From: Oscheius dolichura
Lineage: Eukaryota; Nematoda; Chromadorea; Rhabditida; Rhabditidae
Length of the DNA: 64,000 bases
Assembly (NCBI GenBank): GCA_932521035.1
Contig: OW051495.1
Coordinates: forward strand, 2,170,001-2,234,000
Direction of reading: 5' to 3'
Below, piece by piece: positions 32,513 to 43,351 of this stretch. A model generated the notes under the pieces. The model was given only the letters and a program-made list of their open reading frames with translations. It had not been told where the DNA came from and did not search any database. The translations under genes and the position numbers were made by a program. Positions within the stretch are counted from its first letter, which is position 1. Every line of letters begins with the position of its first letter.

Positions 32513-33442
32513 TGATGACGTCATCCAGTACTGAAAAAGAGGCAGCTCCCATTCTCCCCGTACAGTCTCAATTCCCAGGCGATTTTTGGCTGGCTCGCTG
32601 CCTAAATTCGATAGAATCCTTTTGGCATCAAAAAGAAGATTTGAAAGCAGAAATGGACAGAGATTAGAGTTACAACATTCAGAAGAAACCAACCTCCAGG
32701 CGCTAGATGCGCAGGGAGTTACAGTCAGAAGAAAATGAGATTTAACTGGGGAATGGGGTATTTTGAGGGGAAAGTAAGTAAATAGCAGTGGTCAGGGGAC
32801 AGCACCCGAACTAGGAAAACTCTCTCGTGCCGGATTTCTCAATTTTCGTTTTTCGACGATTCTGACGTCACACACCCGACTCTTTTCTCCCCCAAAAATG
32901 ATATCTACCGTGGTCCAGTCGCGATTGTTTTTTGATTGTGAGCAGGGAAAGAGCCCAGCTTCCAAATAAAAATCCCCCAAAAATACAAGAAATTCTCCTT
33001 TATGGCTTTCTTTGGAGGGGTAGCTGAAAACGGGAGCTACCCGGTCGAATGAGGTATCGTTCGACGGCGAATCGTATAAGGAACCTTAGTTTGTTGTCAG
33101 TTTTCTCCTAGCCCCAGTTTGAGCCGAGTTACAGGCCCTCGACTGCCGACCTCGTTAGCTCTCCCCTTCCCCCAGCCCGCTCGCTCGTCTAATCGAATGG
33201 CACCCCGTTCAGAGATCACTCCCAACTTTGAAGGGCTGTAACTTGGCTCTGGATTGGCTTTTTGAAATGGAGTAAGCACAGTAAGACTAGTTATTGAATT
33301 ACCCGCCGAACAATACCTCACACGGCCTGGTCCTAGTAGTTTTCATTTTCCACCATCAAAAGACTTTGCCATATTTCGAGAAGAATGTTGTTTCCAAAAG
33401 TCTACATTTCCTAGTTTTGTACAGAGAACGGAAACAGGAGTG
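32513..33442 (+). repeat. Left arm of a 930-bp inverted duplication
   Basis: It pairs with 35346-36275 in inverted orientation. Every matched base pair I checked sums to 68788, so the arms have no net insertion or deletion. Three frames of 62-78 codons translate identically over the shared length in both arms. Words such as TGTAACT and AGTTACA recur inside. No protein family recognised. Confidence 0.9.
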
Positions 33443-35345
33443 AAGCATTCAAACTACAGGTTCTAATTTCAGGAGATCGAAGATGGGACATTGAACACTG
33501 GAAAAGGAATATTCTAATATCCTGAAGCTGAAACAACTTGGACGATAGAAATAGAAATGGCGGAAAGAATAGCTCACTCGAATTGGAAGACGGCACAAGC
33601 GATTCCTTGATATAATTAGAGGGAAGCAGAACTTTGGAAAAGAGAAAATGATCATTCTAATACATACAGCCACTATATTGCCTCCTAGACAAAAATATAT
33701 TGATATAGCTTCGCTGAAACACTAGTTGGCCGTGTTTCTAGGTCTCCTGAGTGTTGCCGACTTTTAAACTGTTACAGTATTTGTTCTAATACAGCTGTTG
33801 AAAATAGGAGCAATAGAGCGTAGAGCGGTCCTTCCGTATAGGTTATCTCATCTGAAAAGTGAACATCCGATGAAGAAAATTCTTTCATGTTTCCAGGACT
33901 TCGAAGATGAAGCAGGCAATGGTCCAAGTTGGTACAGATGGACAGTTCCAAGTGCCCGTTACGTCCAGTTTTAAAACAGTTCAATTTTCCCGAGAGATCT
34001 CTCCACAAAACGACTTGAATTACGGAGTCTCGGACGGCTCTTGACAACGGTAGTGATGCCGCCTCATTTGCACTTTTATCTTCAAAATCCAACCTAGGGA
34101 TCGGATACTTTTGCTTTTTAACCGGAGCTGCAGCAACACGGGTTGAAATTTTCCCACGGGTTCAAATGCGGATCTCTCCAAGGAAGGGAAATCTGACTGT
34201 TTCTAGACCCTTGGAGAATCACTATTTTAAAAAGAGAAACTCAAAGAAACCTTGTGGTTTGACAGGAATGTACAAAAAGAGGACGATATTTTGAAGAGTC
34301 AAACCGCTGTACTTTTTAAAGGAAACGTTTGATTTGCACCCTCATTCCCCTTTTTCTGCGCAATTCAAGTGGTGCAGTTGAATTTGCTCCATGAGATTGT
34401 CATCTTCCCTTCAACAAATTTGCCCGTTCATTCAAACCACCCCAATTTATTCCCACAGATGATCCATAAATAATCAGCCTCATTTTTGGAAACGGGCCAA
34501 GGGGGGCACCTTTCGCATTGTTCTTCAATGATATCTGCCTACACAAGTTTGGTAAACGATGATATCCAGTAATTAAAACATCCATTTTAGAAGAAGGAAA
34601 AAACACTTGAACCAACGTCTAAAAAACGTCTAAAAAAGTGCAGTGGTTTGATTCTTCAAAATATCGTCCACAAGGTTTCTTTGAGTTTCTCTTTTTAAAA
34701 TAGTGATTGTCCTCTTTTTGTCAATTCGTTCACGAATTTTTATGGAAATTTCCCGACAAAAAGAGACTTTTTTGGAGCTAAAAGAGCGGTTTCCCTCAAA
34801 CACAAGGTCTGACCACGAACGGTGCCTGCGGCGAAAACATATTACAGCAATATAAAAATGCGAAACAGATAAAACAAAAGATATTAGCCTAAAAAAGTAA
34901 TCGAACAGTCCACTTCTGGATTGAGCTTTAACTACACCACGAAAGTCGGACGGACGCCGTACGGCGGATATTTTGCAAAACTTGTTGTCCTCGTCCTGCT
35001 TTTATTTTATGGACTATTTCCCTGAAAATCTGGGGATAGGGGTAATCGACCACCCTCGAAATTATGGTCAAAAAAGTTTTTCACGAAACCTCAACTGAAA
35101 AGCTGTGCGCGTCAAAGTTACCTTCCGGGAGTCTGCCGTACCCCAAATCAAAGTCAAATCACCCGTCGATTTTTCTGGAGTTTGTCTAAACTGCGGCATC
35201 ACGAAGATGGGTAGAATTTAGACTGGGTCAAAATTTAGATACCAAGTTGTTTCACCTTCAAGATATTACGGAGCAACTGAATTCAACTTTGATGCGTTCC
35301 TGGTCGCTACCATAATGATCCAGAAATGTTGTGATTCCAATCCTC
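33443..35345. other. Spacer of the inverted duplication
   Basis: 1,903 bp without a recognisable gene. It contains the inverted-repeat element at 34218-34798 and two motif-like sites near 33515 and 33704. Confidence 0.5.
34218..34798. mobile_element. Inverted-repeat MITE-like element X, copy 1
   Basis: Left arm about 34218-34315 and right arm about 34632-34708 are inverted copies (ATCACTATTTTAAAAAGAG; AAAGAAACCTTGTGG; GTCAAACCGCTG). An extra 3' segment (TCGTTCACGAATTTTTATGG; GACAAAAAGAGAC) is also shared with copy 2 at 56987-57534. No coding capacity. Confidence 0.75.
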
Positions 35346-36275
35346 CACTCCTGTTTCCGTTCTCTGTACAAAACTAGGAAATGTAGACTTTTGGAAACAA
35401 CATTCTTCTCGAAATATGGCAAAGTCTTTTGATGGTGGAAAATGAAAACTACTAGGACCAGGCCGTGTGAGGTATTGTTCGGCGGGTAATTCAATAACTA
35501 GTCTTACTGTGCTTACTCCATTTCAAAAAGCCAATCCAGAGCCAAGTTACAGCCCTTCAAAGTTGGGAGTGATCTCTGAACGGGGTGCCATTCGATTAGA
35601 CGAGCGAGCGGGCTGGGGGAAGGGGAGAGCTAACGAGGTCGGCAGTCGAGGGCCTGTAACTCGGCTCAAACTGGGGCTAGGAGAAAACTGACAACAAACT
35701 AAGGTTCCTTATACGATTCGCCGTCGAACGATACCTCATTCGACCGGGTAGCTCCCGTTTTCAGCTACCCCTCCAAAGAAAGCCATAAAGGAGAATTTCT
35801 TGTATTTTTGGGGGATTTTTATTTGGAAGCTGGGCTCTTTCCCTGCTCACAATCAAAAAACAATCGCGACTGGACCACGGTAGATATCATTTTTGGGGGA
35901 GAAAAGAGTCGGGTGTGTGACGTCAGAATCGTCGAAAAACGAAAATTGAGAAATCCGGCACGAGAGAGTTTTCCTAGTTCGGGTGCTGTCCCCTGACCAC
36001 TGCTATTTACTTACTTTCCCCTCAAAATACCCCATTCCCCAGTTAAATCTCATTTTCTTCTGACTGTAACTCCCTGCGCATCTAGCGCCTGGAGGTTGGT
36101 TTCTTCTGAATGTTGTAACTCTAATCTCTGTCCATTTCTGCTTTCAAATCTTCTTTTTGATGCCAAAAGGATTCTATCGAATTTAGGCAGCGAGCCAGCC
36201 AAAAATCGCCTGGGAATTGAGACTGTACGGGGAGAATGGGAGCTGCCTCTTTTTCAGTACTGGATGACGTCATCA
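35346..36275 (-). repeat. Right arm of the 930-bp inverted duplication
   Basis: Reverse complement of 32513-33442. The match breaks sharply at both ends: the outer end at GATGACGTCATCA, the inner end at CACTCCTGTTTCC. Confidence 0.9.
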
Positions 36276-36557
36276 GCCTGGCATTACTCTGCCCTTTCCT
36301 TTGCTGTCACCGCTATTTCCAGAATGTCATCGTTAATGTAAAGCAAAAGATTAATAAAGGTTTCCAAAGAAATCAAAGTTGAATAATTTGATAACGCGCT
36401 CTACCCGGAAATTGGCGTATATGAGAACGATAAACCTAGTTACCTCGGTTGTGTAGCTGTTTCCAAAAATAGGAAAAAATTAGACAGAAAATTCACAAAT
36501 TATGTTTCCAACAACTAAAAGGAATGAGAAGTGATTCTGCTCTCTATATATCACCAC

Positions 36558-36668
36558 ATGGTTATTCTCTATATCATATGGCACTTGTTATTTCTTATCA
36601 GCTTTTTACCTAATCTGATGCTACTCTATTTGAACGTGAAATTACAGCAATTGGTAAGCACTCTTCTT

Positions 36669-36708
<40 letters not shown>

Positions 36709-38089
36709 CTTCTAATGGAGGGGACTTCTATTTGAACGGGGTTTATAATAGAGTAAGTACGGTAAAAAGAATAGCGACAAAAAAGTACCCGAGCCGATCA
36801 TATTCTTTAGATCGGCGGTCCTTACGCCCTCCTAATGGTCGATGCCATAATGGGCGACTTTGTCATCATAATTGGAAGTTGGCTAGCCATGGCTTGGTAA
36901 TACACTTCCTCCATTTCCACACGAATTCAAAATTCGAGGCGCGTCTTAGCCGCGGGGCCAAGTTTGAAGTTTCCTGGTCCCGTAGCGGAGACGTTGAATT
37001 CGTGTCCTTTCCATTGTATACCTCAACTGATTTCTATAATTCAGCGGGGTTCAAGCTGCCTCGCCAACTACCGTCTATTTTGGCTACTGTTCTCTTATTA
37101 GCCCTTCCTTCTGCTACCATAGTCAACGTATTGCTCAGCATGCCGTCTTCAATAATATCTACGTATCCATTGCTTCGTACATTGCCCGACGGAGAGTCCT
37201 TCTCCGAGCAAAACTTACAAAACGTCATGCACTAATCTTCATAATTTGCTCATATATTCCCGCTCTAATTTCATTGGTAAGATCTCTATTTTACAAAAGT
37301 TACAGCCATTTTTAGATGATGCAATATTCAATGAGGAGAGAAATTGGACTAATTACACAGGGAGCAGGAGACTTTCTGGACGGGGCTGACATTCCAAATG
37401 GAGTGTTTCCCTATTCAATTGTTTCGCCCTCTACATCTCAGGCGGTTATAACCGCTCTTCTTTCAAACGTCCCCGTTTTTTTCGGATCAATTGGAGCCTT
37501 ATTTCTACGGTGGTGGCTAATTAAATATATCCGTACTATTTCTCCACAGGAGATGTCGCCTTCGACCCGGATATTAAACCTGGCTTTTATCAAAGTACGG
37601 TACCTCTTTCATATAACCCAGATTCGGATCGTAGTGACCTTGATAAGATGGCGCAGTGGTGTAGTGGCGCGCATCGGTAGTAAAACGTCGCGGGTTCGGT
37701 CACGCAGCAGGAAAAATATTTTGCCTTTTTTTCTAAAGCGCGACACTGAATAAACGCTACAAAAGAGAGATTTCTACGCTGAAAATAGTATCAAGGTATA
37801 ATATTTTCAGTCCCTGACATTCCAAGCCTGTATCCCCCTGCTGTCCTTCGTCTCTACTCTCTTCTTTATCAACTTGCAATATGTTTCCTATCTGCTGTCT
37901 AGACCTGAAATTATGTCCATCAATTTTATGGTGAATATGTTAATTCCGTGTCTAAATTCTATAACCTCGTTGTATTTTATTCCCTCATATAAAAGAGAAT
38001 TTTTAAAAATCATACGCGGAGTTCAGATTGGTTCATACCCTGAACCTATTGTAATTCATTCATCCACTGTTGTATCTGTCAATTTGTGA
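36558..38089 (+). CDS. srd-like seven-TM chemoreceptor
   Basis: Exons are 36558-36653, 36811-36896, 37045-37276, 37316-37594 and 37811-38089 (323 aa). Exon 1 is TM1 (LLFLISFLPNLMLLYL), exon 2 is TM2 (GGPYALLMVDAIMGDFVIII), and exon 3 has GYCSLISPSFCYH plus a basic loop and another TM. Exon 4 has an extracellular loop and TVPVFFGSIGAL-type TM. Exon 5 starts SLTFQACIPLLSF and ends LNSITSLYFIPSYKREFLKI, the typical C-terminus of nematode 7TM receptors; QACIP is reminiscent of the srd family. Such receptors sit in sensory cilia. The start is uncertain because a stop precedes the ATG in frame, and a short upstream exon may exist. Intron 1 holds a G38 run. Confidence 0.8.
36671..36708 (+). repeat. 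G38 homopolymer
   Basis: 38 uninterrupted G in intron 1 of the chemoreceptor, followed by CTTCTAATGG, a context resembling the end of the MITE at 48774. Confidence 0.9.
36917..37004. repeat. Short inverted repeat in chemoreceptor intron 2
   Basis: CACGAATTCAA and TTGAATTCGTG flank about 66 bp of GC-rich sequence (CGCGTCTTAGCCGCGGGGCC), like a tiny hairpin insertion. Confidence 0.5.
37640..37705 (+). ncRNA. tRNA-like sequence in chemoreceptor intron 4
   Basis: Box A TGGCGCAGTGG and box B-like GGTTCGGTCAC at tRNA spacing. No clean cloverleaf could be drawn, so a tRNA-derived pseudogene or SINE head is likelier than a functional tRNA. Confidence 0.4.
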
Positions 38090-38149
38090 ATAAACAACTA
38101 CAAGAGAGTTTATTGATAACTAGCCATCTTATGACTACAACATCGATTT

Positions 38150-38461
38150 GTGAGCGGCACTGGAAAAAACTGTCTTCACTATTTTGCCCAGAAATTCACA
38201 CGGGCTAAAGGACGAGATTTTGAATTCAAGAATATGGCTCCCAAGAAGTATTCGAGAGCATATTACAAGAATTATGATAACTATGTTCAGTTGATGTTGG
38301 AGGCTCTTCAATTCTCGAAGGTTTCATTGAGAAACAACAAAATTCTGGACGACTTCTCTGAAAAATATTGAACTGTTATGTCTCGACTCTTGGCAGAGAA
38401 GGACACACAAAAGATAAAGTCTCTAATGGAGAAGAGAACAAGTGTGTTACAATTATAGTTT
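38150..38461 (+). pseudogene. Small unrecognised ORF split by an in-frame TGA
   Basis: The frame from 38150 (or the ATG at 38234) reads a basic, Tyr-rich segment (KKYSRAYYKNYDNYVQLM) to a TGA at 38369-38371. It then continues in the same frame with MSRLLAEKDTQKIKSL to TAG at 38456-38458, followed by AATAAA. The composition across the stop is coherent (charged, helical), which suggests one former gene. I do not recognise it. Confidence 0.35.
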
Positions 38462-38624
38462 GTATACACACAATAAAAATGAGGGCAATCAATCAAGACA
38501 ACCGCTCGGCGCGTAGGCACAAGTGAGACTGATTAGCGCGTGAGGAGCAAAACGTACGCAGGTGACATATGCGTGCGCGGTAAAATAAGAGGAGAAAAGG
38601 TTCTGTTGAGCCGGACTCAACATG

Positions 38625-38885
38625 AACAAATTGCCAAAAAAAGGATGAAGTACCTGCTCTCTTCGTATCTCCATTATACAGATTGGGAGAAACAGAACAC
38701 AGAGGAAAAACAGCTGAAGAACAATGGAAAGAGATGACATCAGGCAGAAGGAACGGACTGCCGGGACGGAAATCAAAGCGCCTGAACTAGTTTTGGTTGT
38801 GTTATTTTGTGTATTGGTAAGAGTTTATTTAGACAAGTCGGATATGGAAACAATACGAAGACTTTTTGCACTTCATCGCTGCCTT
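38625..38885 (-). pseudogene. Inverted copy of NPC1 exon 19 and flanks
   Basis: The minus strand matches 49010-49275 of the NPC1 gene, including the intron before it, the acceptor and the SSD exon (ISVPAVRSFCLMSSLSIVLQ ... RREQ). It differs at several sites, for example MEIRREQ where the gene has MDIRREQ. The copied exon sits alone in the opposite orientation 2 kb upstream of the NPC1 start. Confidence 0.85.
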
Positions 38886-38889
38886 ACTT

Positions 38890-40955
38890 ATTTTTATGAT
38901 AACTAGAATTATGGTCGTATTGACTAAAGAAGGTATTTTTCAGTGCTTATTCCGGTAACAACAAATAGATTTCAATTTCTGTATAATAGAACATTTTTGC
39001 GCTCTCACTAGTTCCTCTAGTTTTTGGTCGCAAGACTGTATAAAAATACTTGCTCCGTGTTCTACTCGCTGGCCAGTTCTCCGATTCTGCTACTATCTTA
39101 CAACGTTCTTCATCATGGTTACAATATAACAAACCTGCACATAACAGCATGAAGTTAGAAAAGATAAAATTTTGAAGTATCGCTAAAACAAATATGTTTC
39201 GATTTCAATATAAGGGAAAAAATGGCTTTTTAATGTTTTATGCGAAGACAATAAAATCCGTCTTTATTCCTTCGACTCGCTCTGTCCACCCTGTGTGTCC
39301 ACTTTGCCGTAAAAGAGAAAAAAAACGAAACCAGCCGTCCGTCCTCCAAAGTGACCTCCAAATCCGACACGAGTAGTTCCACCCGTTTGTTCCCCAGGAG
39401 GTCGTTCTCTCGCTCTTCCTCGCTCCCCGTCGTCTGTTGTTTTTTCCCCTGTGGAGAGCGTTGTCCTGACCTTGGATCGACACCTGATTGTATCTCTCTG
39501 GTTGTCGCTATGTTATCGAGTACCACTCCTATTGCACCTAACCTATTTCTTCCAGTTTTTCTTCTCCGTTACAAGTTCCCTTTATTATTCCCAATCCTCA
39601 ATTCTGAATCAGTAGATCATTGTTCTTTTGCTTCATGAGTTCCATTTAGTCTATTGGTTTCAATGTCAAATGTTGTTCCTGAATTCCCCATGAGTAATAC
39701 CTCCCATATCTATTCATTTCTCCCAATCTATTTCCATTACCAAATTCTTTCCATCGGCTAATCTTCAGTCTAATATCATTTCTTTTACTGTTACCTGAAT
39801 CTAATATAAACCAACGGTATCTGTTGTGTAGTTTGCATAGACGAATTACAACCAGTTCCTAATATTCTATGGTTTATGAGCCACTCTTCAAAAGCGGAAT
39901 AGTTCTGTTCGATACACAAATGCTATTGAATACGTTCTTCAATAAATCCACTCATTTTCAACTGGAAAAAATCGCTGACTCAAGTAGATGGAACAACATT
40001 AGCACAGCTAACTGCTCGAATTGCTTGATATAGCCAGACCAAAACATTATTTCATTGGTACAAATCAATTCTACAAAGTTTCGAGGACCAAATATAGTCT
40101 TATTGTTTTGATGCCAGATAATTCTTCACTTTGTGCCTTTTCTCCCAATTTCTCGAACCATTTATGTTTTACCGGATTTATGTAAACTATTCAAAAGTAG
40201 AGCTGTTCAGTAACGCATGCCATGCTCTCTTCATAAATGTCTCCTGACTCCGACCAAATAAATACCGTAAGCTAAAGAGCATTTTTTATGTTTTTGTACT
40301 AATAATTTCCGTTGATCCAGTGTCTCACATAGTCGCGTTAGATCATAAAATCATCTTCTTTTTCTCTTGTTCATCAAAATTTGAATGTCATCAGTATTCC
40401 AATATGATTTCACCTCCCGATCTAATTGTGTTCAATAGTTCAATTTTCAAAGTACTGATCAAAACCTATCAGACCCAAGCCCCACTCTCCCCACCCGTAA
40501 GTCTTCTCATCAACAATAAGGTGTATCGTAAATTCAAAATATGTCTCTTCTCATCAAAACGCAAGTAATCTCACGAAGAATATTATATACCACAACGTTT
40601 CCTCTTTTTCACTGGCTCCCCTTGAAATCCTCTCGGAGATCCCACAATTTCTCTCAATGTTTCATAAACCTTATTTAATGTACTGGTCTAAATTTCCAAC
40701 AATGGATGTTTGACCAAAAAGATAGAATTTGGCTTGGCCTGCATTTTTTCTCCATCCCATAAAGCAGATTTATTCCTAAAAAAACCACAAATAGTTTCTC
40801 CAACGAGCTTACATACCAAATCCGAGGGAATATTTCCAGACATCTTCCTCTTTTTCAGTCTCTGTCTCCCCCCGGTCCCAGCTGGTTCCAGTGACCATTG
40901 TTTATCTACTCTCTTCAGTGTGTTGAGTGTGGCGCAGGTTTCGGATGCTCGTCTC
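38890..40955. other. Gene-free stretch upstream of NPC1
   Basis: Opposite-strand frames overlap at 39230-39640 with charged, Ser-rich translations but no family features or clear splice structure. The rest is AT-rich. It probably includes the NPC1 promoter; no distinct box is visible. Confidence 0.4.
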
Positions 40956-40961
40956 CAAGCG

Positions 40962-43317
40962 ATGACTAATTATCACATTTTCCTAGTTATTCTCATTATT
41001 TATGCACTTTTTGGTGAGTTTCAGTCTAAATTTATATTTTTCCCTTTTTGATTATGTCGCTAGACCATCTCAGATCTTTCCTCGTCTCTGTGTGCCATGT
41101 ATGGAGTTTGTCATGAAACGGCGGCGTATTTTAACTATTGCCCGGCTGAAAATGAGACAGTTACTCCTCGACCCCTCCCGGAGGAGAGTAGACATCTGGA
41201 AGAACAGCTCAAAATGAAATGCCCCTATTTATTTGCAGGTCAGTCGAGTTTTATTGGTAGTTTTCTTCAGAAATAGACGAGTTGTCAGTAACAAAAACTA
41301 GTATAAGCAGAAGTTAAAAAGGATTAATGAAAACTAAAAGAGCACGGCTTTTCGCAGCAAAACTCAGTTTTCTGTTGATTTTTGACTTTTCCCTCTCCCT
41401 AGTTTTCTCTCAAATTCTATTATCCCCCTAAAAAAAAAGTCTAGCAACCCATAAAAACAAAATTTTATCTCGTCCGGCTGTAACGAAACGGCTAAAGAAT
41501 ATTTGGAAGGAGTTTTTGAGAAGTAATGGGATCTCTGTCAGAAGGAGCACTATCGACCCCCGAAATTATTATAAGAAGGATGACTGAAACAATTGTGTCG
41601 TCATTAAAACTGCTTGAGATACTTTGAACAAAGAACAGGGAACTTCGTCTTTCTTATCGAATTCAGTTTTGACTGTACGCGCATAAATTCAGAACAAGAA
41701 CAACATAATCCAACAACCAACATAATTTTTATACGTACTTCAATTGAAACGTTATATTTTTCTTCAGAACATGTTGCGTAATGTTGCAGTACAATCAGCC
41801 TCAAAGATTCTAATAAGAAGGTTCTCCGAAACAACAACCTTCTTACAAATTATTAGGAAAAGTGGTTGAAATATGCTGCAATAGGGGAATATTAGTGGGG
41901 AACAGGGATGGAAGTAATAAATTGGAAGGTGAAAAATTCAAACACTGCAAATAGTCCTCACAAACTTCATTTTCTTAACTTTCGATAGAGAATCAAAAGT
42001 TATACAGGATTGCGGTGTCAGGAAGTGTTCAATGCATCCTAGTACGGCGCAACATATCTAGGCTGGACTTGGAAAAAATTTGATAAAAGTTTTGTGAAAG
42101 GAAAGCGACCGCTCATGGAAAAGTGAGACTGGAAATGAAAAACAAAAATACCAGGAAGGGGGCGAACCTGGGTCTGCAGAACCATATTCCAGCCCTTTAC
42201 CTGATGAGCCATTTGTCACTTACAAACCCTTGATATTGGAAAAATGATATTTCCCGAAACGGTTGCCTGTACATTATCCTCAGGATGTCACATGGCGCAT
42301 TGCGCACTTCCTGACACCGCAATCCTGTATAACTTTTGATTCTCTATCGAATGGTGTACTTCGTTTAGCTGGAACGCACCGCTTATTGGAAAAGTTCCCT
42401 TGTCAGTAAAGGAGATAAAGGCAGCAATAAGACGCATCCCCCAGCCTATACATATCCCTCCTAAAACATTACATTTCCTTTTTCAGATAACAATCGTGAC
42501 TTGTGCTGCGATCCTCCCCAAGTAGAAGCCCTGTTCAAGATGATCAGCACGGCGACGTCGCTCTTCTCCCGCTGCCCCTCTTGTATGGATAACTTCTGGA
42601 AATATTGGTGTATGTACACCTGTTCCCCGACACAGAAACACTATTTAGAGGTTCGTTTTTGAATAGAATTTATTAAAAAAGGTCTCTAGGTACTGGAAAC
42701 GGAGCCGTCGCCTTCGACAAAGAAAGAAATGGTCATAAAAGTCCGTTACAATTTGAGCCGACGATATGCAGAGGGCACTTATGATTCCTGTAGAAATGTA
42801 AGTTTCAAGGGCTGCAGATAAATAGTAAAACTGCCTTTCTTTGATTAGTAGGCTTTTGATCTCATCAAATGGTAAATGCGAGTGCACGAATCTGTTTTGC
42901 TCCGCGTTTGCTGGTCTAAAAAGATCCTGAAAGGGAAAACAATAGATTCTATTTGTTTCAAGGGCACAATAAGAAATTCTATGCGATTTGATGTCTGCTG
43001 ATTCCCGCAAGTATACGTAAATCCTCCAATGGAACCCCCTCCTCCGTAAGTGCGCTCTGTTAAAATGCTCTGTCTAACTGACTTTGAGAGTCAACAACTC
43101 TGTTGTTTATGGGGCTTCTTCTATTTTTCCTTCTGTAATACAACATCTACGCTCTAAAGATCATAATAATACAAGAAAAAATAATGAAAAACGGTTGCAT
43201 TAGTGTTTTTGCACGATGCAGATAGAGCATTTTTACAGAGCGCGCTTACGAAGGAGGGGGTCTATTAGAGGTTTTACGGTAAACGAATTTCAATCCGAGT
43301 AGATAAAAGGGGCATCT

Positions 43318-43351
<34 letters not shown>

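Larger units (their letters stand above)
41240..42486. other. NPC1 intron 2 contents
   Basis: 1.25-kb intron holding three piRNA-like motifs (GAAAC at 41586, 41746 and 41828, minus-strand sense) and the TIR element at 41981-42351. Confidence 0.6.

Noticed and set aside
35467..35996. Identical 62- and 74-codon frames in both arms of the inverted duplication, as genes
   Set aside because: Identity is a consequence of the recent duplication and not of selection; no features support coding.
39230..39640. Overlapping 95-98-codon frames on both strands
   Set aside because: Neither has a recognisable domain, signal peptide or splice context, and they are mutual shadows.
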